Shown here in pieces: positions 6,879 to 12,124 of a stretch of DNA of 12,124 bases. The position numbers and the translations under genes are program-made. The stretch comes from Baffinella frigidus (taxonomy: Eukaryota > Cryptophyceae > Cryptomonadales > Baffinellaceae): NCBI GenBank assembly GCA_026770585.1, contig MU646867.1:132540-144663 (forward strand), read 5' to 3'. Under the pieces are notes generated by a model that saw nothing but the letters and a program-made list of their open reading frames with translations, did no database searches and was not told the origin of the DNA. Each line of letters opens with the position of its first letter. The stretch's first letter is position 1.

Positions 6879-7009
6879 GCCAATCTTCGGGGAGCATCCC
6901 TCGGAGACAGACTGAGCGGGGTATAACATGGACCGATCATAGTCTGGTAATGGCACGGGTTCGGCAATAACGGCGAAACCTCTTTAATAGATTCAGTAAT
7001 CAGTAATCA
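6879..7009 (-). repeat. Inverted copy of the 4543-4672 segment
   Basis: Read on the minus strand it starts GATTACTGATTACTGAAT and matches 4543-4672 with only a handful of differences over about 130 bp. Beyond CCGAAGATTGGC the two copies diverge. The copies lie about 2.2 kb apart, head-on, around the first gene. Confidence 0.85.
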
Positions 7010-7167
7010 GGTGGAGCTAGCTAGTACTCTGGTCTCGAGTTGGTTTGCTTGATAGGAGCTGTCTACTAATTAAATCAATTTACTTGTCGACACCATAGTG
7101 CGTGCACAGTACATGCAGCACACACCAAATCAAATCGACACGGAAGGCCACCGTAGCCTTTTGTCGG

Positions 7168-7280
7168 GGGTGATAGACTCAGGGTTGTTGGGAGGCGACA
7201 CGCGAGAGCAGAAAGATGCTCTAGAGAGTCACCTACCCAGAGTCATATATCACCGAGTATACAACAGTATACGAAGACAA
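7168..7280 (+). repeat. Diverged duplicate of 9507-9611
   Basis: Shared landmarks are GTGATAGAC, GGAGGCGACACG, AGATGC, GTCACCTACCCA, AGTATACAAC and GTATAC, in order. Length differences between the landmarks (for instance 29 against 34 bp) are not multiples of three. The short open frame from 7098 to 7352 across it is therefore not supported as a gene. Confidence 0.65.
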
Positions 7281-7330
7281 ATTGCCCTATTAAACACTCG
7301 CCGGCCGAACAGGAGTGGTGACTCTCTCGG

Positions 7331-7361
7331 ACATCCAGCCGTGTCCACCTGAGGTGCCTCC
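7331..7361 (+). repeat. Direct repeat with 7740-7771
   Basis: ACATCCAGCCGTGTCCACCT plus GAGGTGCCTCC recurs at 7740-7771 as ATATCCAGCCGTGCCCGCCT plus GAGGTGCCTCC. The copies bracket the two foldback elements at 7369-7545 and 7551-7693, so they may mark one duplicated or interrupted segment. Confidence 0.7.
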
Positions 7362-7368
7362 CCCCCCC

Positions 7369-7545
7369 CACCCACCCACCACCAGCCACCCGAAGTCGAC
7401 CAGATCGGGGAGATGGATGCGCGAGGCCACGGGACAGCATCAACACACTTTTCACTAACCCAACCCGTAAGCGAACTCCCAACTTGCAAGCCGAACTCAC
7501 CCGATAACCGCCGATGCGTGCGAGGTGGCTGGTGGTGGGTGGGTG
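7369..7545. mobile_element. Foldback element with 22-bp perfect terminal repeats
   Basis: CACCCACCCACCACCAGCCA plus CC (7369-7390) is an exact inverted repeat of 7524-7545. The interior is about 130 bp of unique-looking sequence without a credible frame. The next element begins immediately after and carries the same kind of end. Confidence 0.65.
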
Positions 7546-7550
7546 ACCAC

Positions 7551-7693
7551 CCACCACCAGCCACCCGAAGTTGACCACATCGGGATATGTCACCTGTAGT
7601 AAATTTCCCCAGGACTGAACCCTGAGGGTTCAGTCCTGGGGAGGAGAATTACTCAACTCCACTCCGATGTGGTGCATTTCGGGTGGTTGGTGG
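7551..7693. mobile_element. Nested foldback element with a perfect inner hairpin
   Basis: The outer arms 7551-7583 and 7664-7693 pair (CCACCC GAAG... CCACATCGG against its complement) with a 3-bp indel and a few mismatches. At the centre CCCCAGGACTGAACCCT (7607-7623) is an exact inverted repeat of 7625-7641 with a single G between. GTAGTAAATTT sits between the left outer arm and the hairpin. There is no poly-T tract, so a bacterial-type terminator is not a good explanation. Confidence 0.75.
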
Positions 7694-7729
7694 CATGCTG
7701 TCTGTCACCAAACCCCATCCCAGAATGGA
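7694..7729 (+). repeat. Intact copy of a sequence interrupted at 7964-8245
   Basis: CATGCTGTCTGTCACCAAAC plus CCCATCCCAGAATGG follows the preceding element directly. The same sequence occurs split in two: CATGCTGTCAC (7965-7975) and CACCAACCCCCATCCCAGAA plus TG (8221-8242). The present copy therefore serves as the empty site for the foldback element at 7975-8220. Confidence 0.65.
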
Positions 7730-7819
7730 AGGGAAAGGGATATCCAGCCGTGCCCGCCTGAGGTGCCTCCCACAATCTCAAATCAAATCGGTTTAAATCA
7801 GATCAGTTTTCACGTCAAC

Positions 7820-7942
7820 ACTGATTTAATTTAAAACACTTGGGCACGATGGAATTTACTACACATGATGATTTTTACCAGTAATTTTTACGTATGCGTG
7901 TAGTAATTTTCACTGAAACCTGATGTTTCAAATTAAGTCAGT
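7820..7942. mobile_element. Foldback element, 45-bp arms
   Basis: The left arm 7820-7864 (ACTGATTTAATTTAAAACAC ... TTTACTACAC) is complementary to 7898-7942 with roughly a quarter mismatched. The inner 9 bp TTACTACAC/GTGTAGTAA are exact. The right arm also contains its own hairpin TGAAAC/GTTTCA (7914-7930). It is AT-rich and non-coding. Confidence 0.65.
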
Positions 7943-7974
7943 TCCCCCATGAAATCACCCTACCCATGCTGTCA

Positions 7975-8220
7975 CTACTGAAAACCCCTACCCCGTAGTT
8001 CAAACTCGAGGTGAAATGTGAGGCACCAAGTGGCTCCAATTCCGGGGGGGGGGCAAATTGATTTCCGCACCCCGAAACTGGACGCGAACGTCACCAGTCG
8101 CGTCCAGTTTGTACCACACGTAAGATTTAAATTAGAGTCGCGTCCAGAAATTTTGCGATTGGTTTGCCAAATTAAGACAGACACCTCGAATTTGAACTAT
8201 GGGGTAGGGGGTTTCAGTAG
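7975..8220. mobile_element. Foldback element with CTACTGAAA ends and inner hairpin
   Basis: The outer arms from 7975 (CTACTGAAAACCCCTACCCC and on through GTAGTTCAAACTCGAGGTG) pair with 8183-8220 with few mismatches. At the centre AAACTGGACGCGA (8075-8087) is an exact inverted repeat of 8098-8110. Comparison with the intact sequence at 7694-7729 shows it interrupts a ...GTCACC... site; CAC on both sides is the likely duplicated target. It carries three of the five TCGCGTCCAG words found in the window. The plus-strand open frame over it is accidental. Confidence 0.75.
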
Positions 8221-8385
8221 CACCAACCCCCATCCCAGAATGTAAGGGGACGGGCCAAATCATCGAGCTCTGCCTGCGTTTGATTCTGGCTTGTCCTTCA
8301 AAGGGATTAAGAGCAGAAATCCAGCACACAAGGGCGAAAAGAAAGCCTTTAAGACGAGCCAGAACAAAACCCAGACAGAGCTGGA

Positions 8386-8590
8386 CCACCAGCAACCCGC
8401 TGCAGCTTATATCCGGATCGGGTACTGTAGTAATTTTCAGCTAAACCGAAGAAATCTCTTCGGTATCTCCCGTCAGCAATTCACGGTCCCTAGGGTTTCC
8501 TACTGTAGGGTCATGGGAAAGTGAAGTTTTTCCAATAAAATACCCGAATCCTTGCGAGTACCGGTATAAGCTGCTACGGGTTGCTGGTGG
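8386..8590. mobile_element. Nested foldback element, 14-bp perfect ends
   Basis: CCACCAGCAACCCG (8386-8399) is an exact inverted repeat of 8577-8590. Pairing continues through GCAGCTTATA/TATAAGCTGC and, with an indel, CGGATCGGGTA/TACCCGAATCC. Inside lie GTAGTAATTTTCAG (8427-8440) and an exact hairpin ACCGAAGA/TCTTCGGT (8445-8464, loop AATC). No convincing target duplication. Confidence 0.7.
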
Positions 8591-9309
8591 GATCCTTAAT
8601 ACGTGGCGCGGAATTAATGCATTTTTGAGAAGTGGTTATCATACTATTGGGAATTGCGTTGCAATTTAGAGCGCCAGACTTTCGAAACAAAAATTTAAAA
8701 CTGAAGAGGTTTTCAAGTGTAAATTTGTGCTTTACTAGTAACTTTTTTTCCTTCTTTTTTCGAGAAGGACATCACGCCTAGCACCCCTTGGTTTCTGCCG
8801 CGATCCTCTGCACCGGGTAGCCTGAAAGTGATCCTTTTCTGCAGAACCAGTTTGGCTTTTCTGGCGCCCGTCCTGGCTCCTGAGGCGGGCCCGAATGCGA
8901 AAAGCGTACGTGCGAGGAGGACTTATCGTGACGCGTCTCGCTACGAAAGTTGACACCCTGGACTTTAAAAGCTTTTCAAAGCCCTCTGCTGTGAATTTTG
9001 TACTGAGTCGCGTCCAGGAATGCCCCCCTCGAATCTACGTTTTCTGCATGCGCCCATCCTGAGAGGGTTTAGGGTTTCGGGTTTGGGGACCCGCGGCGGG
9101 CCCATCCACCCCTAGCAGCCCTCTGAAGGGGGTAAACGCAGCTTCAGATTGTGAACAACCCCCAAGCGATAAGATCTAGGACCCTATGGTAGGCAACCCG
9201 TAGGGGCATAGGGGGGTTCCTACGGATATGCCCCTTCGAATTTAAAGGGCTACGTTGTTTTGCATTGTAACTTTTGCACCTCTGGCCCATGCACGTCCAT
9301 TGATAATGC
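8591..9309. other. No gene seen; repeat remnants
   Basis: Contents: a fragment of the R1 variant at 8789-8855 (TTTCTGCCGCGATCCTCTGC, then GTGATCC and TTTTCTGCAGAACCAGTT, as at 1236-1317); a TCGCGTCCAG word at 9008-9017; GGGTTTAGGGTTTCGGGTTT at about 9065-9085, telomere-like but only two to three units; and an inverted repeat AGGGGCATA/TATGCCCCT at 9202-9210 and 9227-9235. Open frames are short. Confidence 0.5.
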
Positions 9310-9371
9310 ATTGCCAAACAACCAGCGTCAGCGCCGCACATACCACGCATTGTGCCACTTACTGTACCCCG
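9310..9371. repeat. Dispersed direct repeat R2, copy 2
   Basis: ATTGCCAAACAACCAGCGTC through TGTACCCCG matches 1850-1910 with a few substitutions and one indel, same orientation, about 7.5 kb apart. Its preservation next to poorly preserved neighbours suggests a relatively recent copy event. Confidence 0.75.
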
Positions 9372-9443
9372 TGTCGGCCACTCATACGAGCATTTTCCGG
9401 ATGGATTCTAACTCTCTCGTGCCCCCAGGCGACGCTTAACGCC

Positions 9444-9491
9444 GTCGTGTTGTCGTGCCCGTTTTCATAAAGTGGGGTTCTCTCTCTGGCA
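9444..9491 (+). repeat. Acceptor-like repeat, copy 1 (partial)
   Basis: GTCGTGTTGTCGTGCCCGTT through AAGTGGGGTTCTCTCTCTGG plus C matches the first 48 bp of the 77-bp repeats at 9834-9910 and 10304-10380. It diverges after CTCTGGCA, exactly where the other two have the AG|GTGCTCCC junction. It is older and lacks the exon part. Confidence 0.7.
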
Positions 9492-9506
9492 AAGGGCTCA
9501 ACTGTG

Positions 9507-9611
9507 TTGCGTGATAGACCTCGGGGGAGGCGACACGAGACAAGAAGATGCCGAAAGGTCACCTACCCACAGTCGTGTGTCACCAAGTATACAACGTATA
9601 CCAAGAGAAAC
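9507..9611 (+). repeat. Diverged duplicate of 7168-7280
   Basis: Same landmark order as the partner (GTGATAGAC, GGAGGCGACACG, GTCACCTACCCA, GTATACAAC, GTATACC). Frame-breaking length differences between the two argue against a coding origin. Confidence 0.65.
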
Positions 9612-9625
9612 GCCCCCAACACAGA

Positions 9626-9713
9626 GCCAAAATCTGAGATGTAGTCTGAGATATAGACTGATGTGACTGGCCAAAATCTGAGATATAGTTTGAGATATAG
9701 TCTGACGTGACTA
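9626..9713 (+). repeat. 44-bp tandem repeat x2
   Basis: Two adjacent units (9626-9669 and 9670-9713) start GCCAAAATCTGAGATRTAGT and end GTGACT plus G/A plus G/C. They differ at about five positions. Each unit itself holds two TCTGAGAT/TTGAGAT words followed by ATAG, so it grew from a shorter repeat. Confidence 0.8.
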
Positions 9714-9833
9714 GCCACGGGGATAGTACCCAGGGCGTACTAAGATTATACCCTCTTCTCCCCTACCAGGTGCTCCCCTTTGCGACTGCCTCCTCTCAGG
9801 TCTAGCGTAGCCTCTCAGGTGAAGCTAGACGCT

Positions 9834-9910
9834 GTCGTGTTTTCGCGCTCGTTTCAACAAAGTGGGGTTCTCTCTCTGGCAGGTGCTCCCCGGGAGCCTG
9901 GCCCTGACCT
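9834..9910 (+). repeat. 77-bp acceptor-exon repeat, copy 2
   Basis: Nearly identical to 10304-10380, 470 bp downstream. It includes AAGTGGGGTTCTCTCTCTGG, CAG and the exon-like GTGCTCCCCGGGAGCCTGGC. After it, this copy runs into a 12-C tract (9917-9928) and the foldback element at 9936, so it is probably a dead duplicate of the first known exon of the second gene. Confidence 0.8.
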
Positions 9911-9935
9911 CCTTCGCCCCCCCCCCCCAACCTCA

Positions 9936-10124
9936 GGCACTACTGGAAAGCCCCAGGGGAAGTGTCAAAAAGTAGCGGACACTCTGGTGTCCGCTACTTT
10001 GGAGCCATTTTCACCCCAAAAGGCAATTTCTGCCCCAAGGACACGACCAAAAATCGTCAAAAGGCAACAATAGTGTCGTGTCCAGAGAAATTGAGACTTC
10101 CCCTGTGGCTTTGCAGTAGCAGCC
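9936..10124. mobile_element. Foldback element with ACTACTG ends and two inner hairpins
   Basis: The outer arms (9936-9968 and 10091-10124) pair over about 33 bp with a few mismatches; words are ACTACTGGAAAGCCCCAGGG and its complement side. Inside, AAAGTAGCGGACAC (9969-9982) is an exact inverted repeat of 9987-10000, and GGACACGAC (10039-10047) of 10075-10083. The ends resemble those of the element at 7975-8220 (CACTACTG, then AAA and CCCC), which suggests one family. It sits in the duplicated, probably inactive exon copy that starts near 9873. Confidence 0.7.
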
Positions 10125-10145
10125 ACTAAGCGCCTGGTCGGGATG

Positions 10146-10182
10146 GAGGCGGGCCCGCCCTCAGACCTGACGGGCCCGCCTC
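10146..10182. repeat. Inverted repeat of the GGGCCCGCCTC core
   Basis: GAGGCGGGCCCG (10146-10157) is an exact inverted repeat of CGGGCCCGCCTC (10171-10182). The right arm equals the core of the coding tandem repeat at 10428-10545. The core therefore existed in both orientations before, or was copied out of, the coding array. Confidence 0.7.
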
Positions 10183-10303
10183 CGATGTTTTCGGCGTATA
10201 CACCCATAACGAATCCGTCATATGGTGGCAGGTGTTCCCCGGGAGCCATAATAGATGGACGCAGGGCGTAAAATGACATGTAGCTCTCCCGCGTAGTGAC
10301 GAT

Positions 10304-10380
10304 GTCGTGTCTTCGTGCTCGTTTCAACAAAGTGGGGTTCTCTCTCTGGCAGGTGCTCCCGGGGAGCCTGGCCCTGACCT
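10304..10380 (+). repeat. 77-bp acceptor-exon repeat, copy 3
   Basis: Matches 9834-9910 with about four differences. It contains a pyrimidine run TTCTCTCTCTGGCAG ending at 10352 and then GTGCTCCCGGGGAGCCTGGC. This is the copy that leads into the open coding sequence of the second gene, so its CAG is the preferred splice acceptor. Confidence 0.75.
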
Positions 10381-10599
10381 TCGCCTTCGCCGACTCCCCC
10401 CCTTCCTCTCCCACCGCGGATCCAACCGGGCCTGCCTCGGGACACAAGAACACATCAAACGGGCCCGCCTCGGGACAAAAAACAACTTCAAACGGGCCCG
10501 CCTCGGGACGGAACTCGGAGGACGGGCCCGCCTCGGAGCCTCCTGGTAAGCCACCCTAACTCCTCAACCCCAACCCTCCAGTACCCTAAATTCCAAACC

Positions 10600-10666
<67 letters not shown>

Positions 10667-12124
10667 ACCCCAGGAGGGGCCCGCCTCGGGTCTGGCTCAA
10701 ATGGCTCAAAGGGGTACGAGGGGGTGGCGCGGCGGTTTCTGCGGATGGTGGAGGATCGGGGGTCGATGCTTTTCGCGCGGGGGTGCAGCCTCGAGAACGC
10801 GCGCGCCGCGGTTCAGGTTACGAGCCCCATCCACGTGTTTTTTTTTTGTTTGATGTGCGGTATTCCTTTTTTTTAACGGAAAGCTCTCAGGCTCCGGAAA
10901 TCAGTACGGGGCTTGGAGCCGTGTAGGATCACTATCCAGGATTTTGTACCAGGAACACGCACCTACCTTTTTTTGCCGGTGCAGCGCTGCGGTCCAGGTG
11001 GGTGTAGGGTGAAGACTATCAGGGGAATCAGTACGGGGGTTGGAGCAATTGAGGGCCAATACCGGGGATTTTGTACCGGGAACACGCCACGTGGCGTTTT
11101 TTGCCGGTACAGCCTCGAGTGCTCGCGCGCGCTGCGGTCCAGGTGGGTGTAGGGTGAAGACTATCAGGGGAATTAGTTCGGGGATTGGAGCCATTTGAGG
11201 GCATTGCCAGGGATTTCGTACCGGGAACACGCAACCAGCGTTTTCGCCGGTGCGGTTTCGAGTGCGCGCGCGCGCTGTGGTTCAGGTTGCGAGCCTCTTT
11301 CATTTTCTTCTTCTCCTTCTTTCTTCATTAGTCTCAAGCCCGGAGATGAGTGATCCAAAAGTCCTGGCTCTGCCTCAGTAAAACTGGGCTCGCCATAAAA
11401 CACATTTAGAGCAGAAACTCCAGTATGAACGGACATCTGAACTGCTTTCCTTGGTCGGATAGCGAGGGGGCAAACGGATCTTTTTAATTCGGGCACGAAT
11501 TCAAAATTTGGTACCAGTCGCGTCCAGTTTGTACTGGGCTTCAGCTCCCGGTGGGAGCTGAAGGCAAAAAATACCCGATCCATTTGCCCCTTCGCTATCC
11601 GAGCAAGGTATGGCGAGTGCATTTGTACTCCGGCAGCGCTAGGAGCCCCATCCACGTGCGCCTAACCCAGAACCCCTGTAACCCCAACCCCTAACCTCTA
11701 ACCCCAACCCTTTCCCCAGGTCCCAACAGCGCAGAAGGGCGAGAGGGTAGTGCGAGTCCTAATCCAAGAAGACTTCGACCTCCTCCTCTTCACCCCCCCC
11801 TCCCCCACCCCTCATTTCCCCGCTGAAAAACGCGGCAACCCCCCCGCGCCCCTGCCCCTCTCTCCGCCCCCCCCGCCCCCCGCCCCCGCCCCCGCGCCCC
11901 CGCACTCCTCCCCTTCCCCGCACGCAGCGCCCGTACGCTCGCCGGAGGGCGCGGCCCTGTCGCTCCCCGGGGCCCTGTCGCTCCCGCGCTGGCCGCCGAG
12001 CGCGCTGGCGGGGGCGCGCGAGGGGGGGGCAGGGGCGCGCGGCGCGGGGGGGGGGACGGCTGGGGAGGCGGGGTTCGTGAGCGCGGGGGCTCGGGGCGCC
12101 GGGGGAGGGGGGGCGGGGGCAGGG
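10353..12124 (+). CDS. Three-exon protein, partial at both ends, function unknown
   Basis: Proposed exons are 10353-10545, 10674-10816 and 11720 to the window end. All junctions are GT-AG and the phases agree (1, then 0), giving 247 codons without a stop. Residues 1-25 are Ala/Pro/Ser-rich. Residues 26-64 are a tandem GPASG repeat. Residues 79-112 look globular and charged (YEGVARRFLRMVEDRGSMLF, then GCSLENARAAVQ). Residues 113-137 continue with KGERVVRVLIQEDFDLLLF, which would suit a beta strand. The rest is Pro/Ala-rich, then Gly/Ala-rich. The third exon's frame is closed upstream by TAA at 11699, inside the proposed intron, which supports the acceptor at 11719. No start codon is assigned; a first exon probably lies upstream. 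The middle exon in another frame would extend GPASG by one unit but reads poorly after that. No family is recognised. Confidence 0.45.
10428..10545 (+). repeat. Coding tandem repeat (GPASG units)
   Basis: Units start at 10428, 10461, 10494 and 10524 with lengths 33, 33, 30 and a remnant. Each opens with GGGCCYGCCTCGG. Translated, they give GPASGHKNTSN, GPASGQKTTSN, GPASGRNSED and GPASEPP. All unit lengths are multiples of three and the variation keeps the frame open, as expected for a translated array. Confidence 0.7.
10546..10673 (+). other. Intron 1 of the second gene
   Basis: It begins GTAAGCCACC after CCTCCTG and ends CCCCAG. The 128-bp length and strong donor fit a spliceosomal intron. 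Over half of it is a heptamer array, and both splice ends are retained outside the array. Confidence 0.5.
10598..10667 (+). repeat. (CCCTCAA)10 minisatellite in an intron
   Basis: Ten exact copies of CCCTCAA fill 10598-10667 and lead directly into CCCCAG, the proposed acceptor. The complement TTGAGGG is one base away from the telomere-type TTTAGGG. The CCCC in the final unit supplies part of the pyrimidine tract. Confidence 0.9.
10822..10837 (+). repeat. 16-bp direct repeat, left copy
   Basis: GAGCCCCATCCACGTG lies just inside the proposed second intron and is repeated exactly at 11643-11658, with about 805 bp between. The two copies look like the edges of an insertion or duplication. Confidence 0.75.
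10901..11293 (+). repeat. Three-unit array carrying copies of an exon-intron junction
   Basis: Units begin TCAGTACGGGG (10901), TCAGTACGGGG (11028) and TTAGTTCGGGG (11173). Shared words: GATTTTGTACCRGGAACACG, a TTTTTTGCCGGTRCAG, a CTCGAGTGC plus CG-rich piece, then GGTCCAG or GGTTCAG followed by GT. The last part matches the 3' end of the second exon and its donor (about 10767-10827: TTTTCGCGC, TGCAGCCTCGAG, GCGGTTCAG, GTTACGAGCC). Indels break the frame relative to the true exon. Confidence 0.75.
11450..11607. mobile_element. Nested foldback element with perfect inner hairpin
   Basis: The outer arms 11450-11480 and 11577-11607 are complementary at 28 of 31 positions (CTTGGTCGGATAGCGAGGGG on the left). 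The inner CTTCAGCTCCC (11539-11549) is an exact inverted repeat of 11553-11563. TCGCGTCCAG occurs at 11518-11527, bracketed by GTAC words. The design is the same as the elements at 7551, 7975 and 8386. No clear target duplication. Confidence 0.75.
11643..11658 (+). repeat. 16-bp direct repeat, right copy
   Basis: Exact second copy of GAGCCCCATCCACGTG. It is followed by CGCCTAACCC and a C-rich tract leading to the acceptor at 11719, which would be the original intron continuation. Confidence 0.75.
11785..12124 (+). other. Low-complexity coding tail, C-rich then G-rich
   Basis: The plus strand is almost all C (with A/T) from about 11785 to 11930 and G-rich from about 12005 to the window end. 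In the proposed frame this reads as Pro/Ala-rich, then Gly/Ala-rich, without a stop. The G-rich part has many runs of four or more G, suited to G-quadruplex formation. Long homopolymers here also make assembly or sequencing errors likely, so the frame is uncertain past about 12000. Confidence 0.5.

Larger units (their letters stand above)
10817..11719 (+). other. Intron 2 of the second gene, enlarged
   Basis: It starts GTTACG after GTTCAG and ends TTTCCCCAG. The left end has T-rich tracts (10838-10847 and 10867-10874). It contains a three-unit array (10901-11293), a foldback element (11450-11607), the second copy of the 16-bp repeat, and a C-rich AACCCC-type stretch before the acceptor. Without the DNA between the 16-bp repeats the intron would be under 100 bp, similar to intron 1. 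Confidence 0.4.

Noticed and set aside
7098-7352. 84-codon open frame
   Set aside because: Most of it lies in a segment whose duplicate (9507-9611) differs by frame-breaking lengths, and it has no recognisable residue pattern.
7607-7641. Rho-independent terminator
   Set aside because: A perfect hairpin but no following T tract and no upstream gene; it is the centre of a larger foldback element in eukaryote-like DNA.
9065-9088. Second interstitial telomere block
   Set aside because: Only about three degenerate units (GGGTTTAGGGTTTCGGG type) and no flanking duplication was found.
9780-10073. 97-codon plus-strand open frame upstream of the second gene
   Set aside because: It crosses the duplicated acceptor, a C12 tract and a foldback element with two hairpins; the downstream duplicate of the same exon has the better continuation.
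10598-10667. CRISPR-like regular repeat
   Set aside because: Head-to-tail heptamers without spacers; it is a simple minisatellite.

Overview
This window looks like nuclear DNA of a eukaryote, most likely a protist or microalga. Reasons: two stretches read as protein only if spliced introns are assumed (one with a GC-AG pair); there is a block of TTTAGGG-type telomeric repeat inside the sequence; TATA-like boxes occur in repeated DNA; and there is no bacterial gene packing, no Shine-Dalgarno-led ORF series, no tRNA or rRNA and no recognisable transposase or polymerase. The lineage cannot be fixed from what is visible.

Layout. Positions 1-360 hold two related foldback repeats with C/G homopolymer tracts at the inner ends of their arms. 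Positions 921-4876 are dominated by a dispersed repeat family (called R1 here), about 370 bp when full, in several copies of both orientations and different ages. One R1 copy is split by an inserted segment (4543-4788) whose first 130 bp recur inverted at 6879-7009. Positions 4884-5110 are a nearly perfect palindrome. Positions 5332-6135 are the first plausible gene: a two-exon Ser/Pro-rich protein of 215 residues. Positions 6175-8590 are a dense cluster of foldback (MITE-like) elements, interrupted by a telomeric-repeat block with a 15-bp direct repeat on each side. Positions 8591-10350 contain older repeats, partial duplications and one more foldback element. Positions 10353-12124 hold a second plausible gene, cut by the window end: three exons, an 11-residue tandem repeat, a short globular-looking stretch and a Pro/Ala/Gly-rich tail. 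Its second intron is swollen by a tandem array that carries copies of the exon-intron junction and by a foldback element; a 16-bp direct repeat flanks the added DNA.

The main biological signal is not a pathway but an unusually dense set of non-coding foldback elements. Several share a design: long imperfect outer arms, a short perfect central hairpin, and recurring short motifs (GTAGTAA, TCGCGTCCAG, CACTACTG). They have landed next to, inside or between gene pieces. The two gene models rest on frame and splice-phase agreement only; no product could be named.
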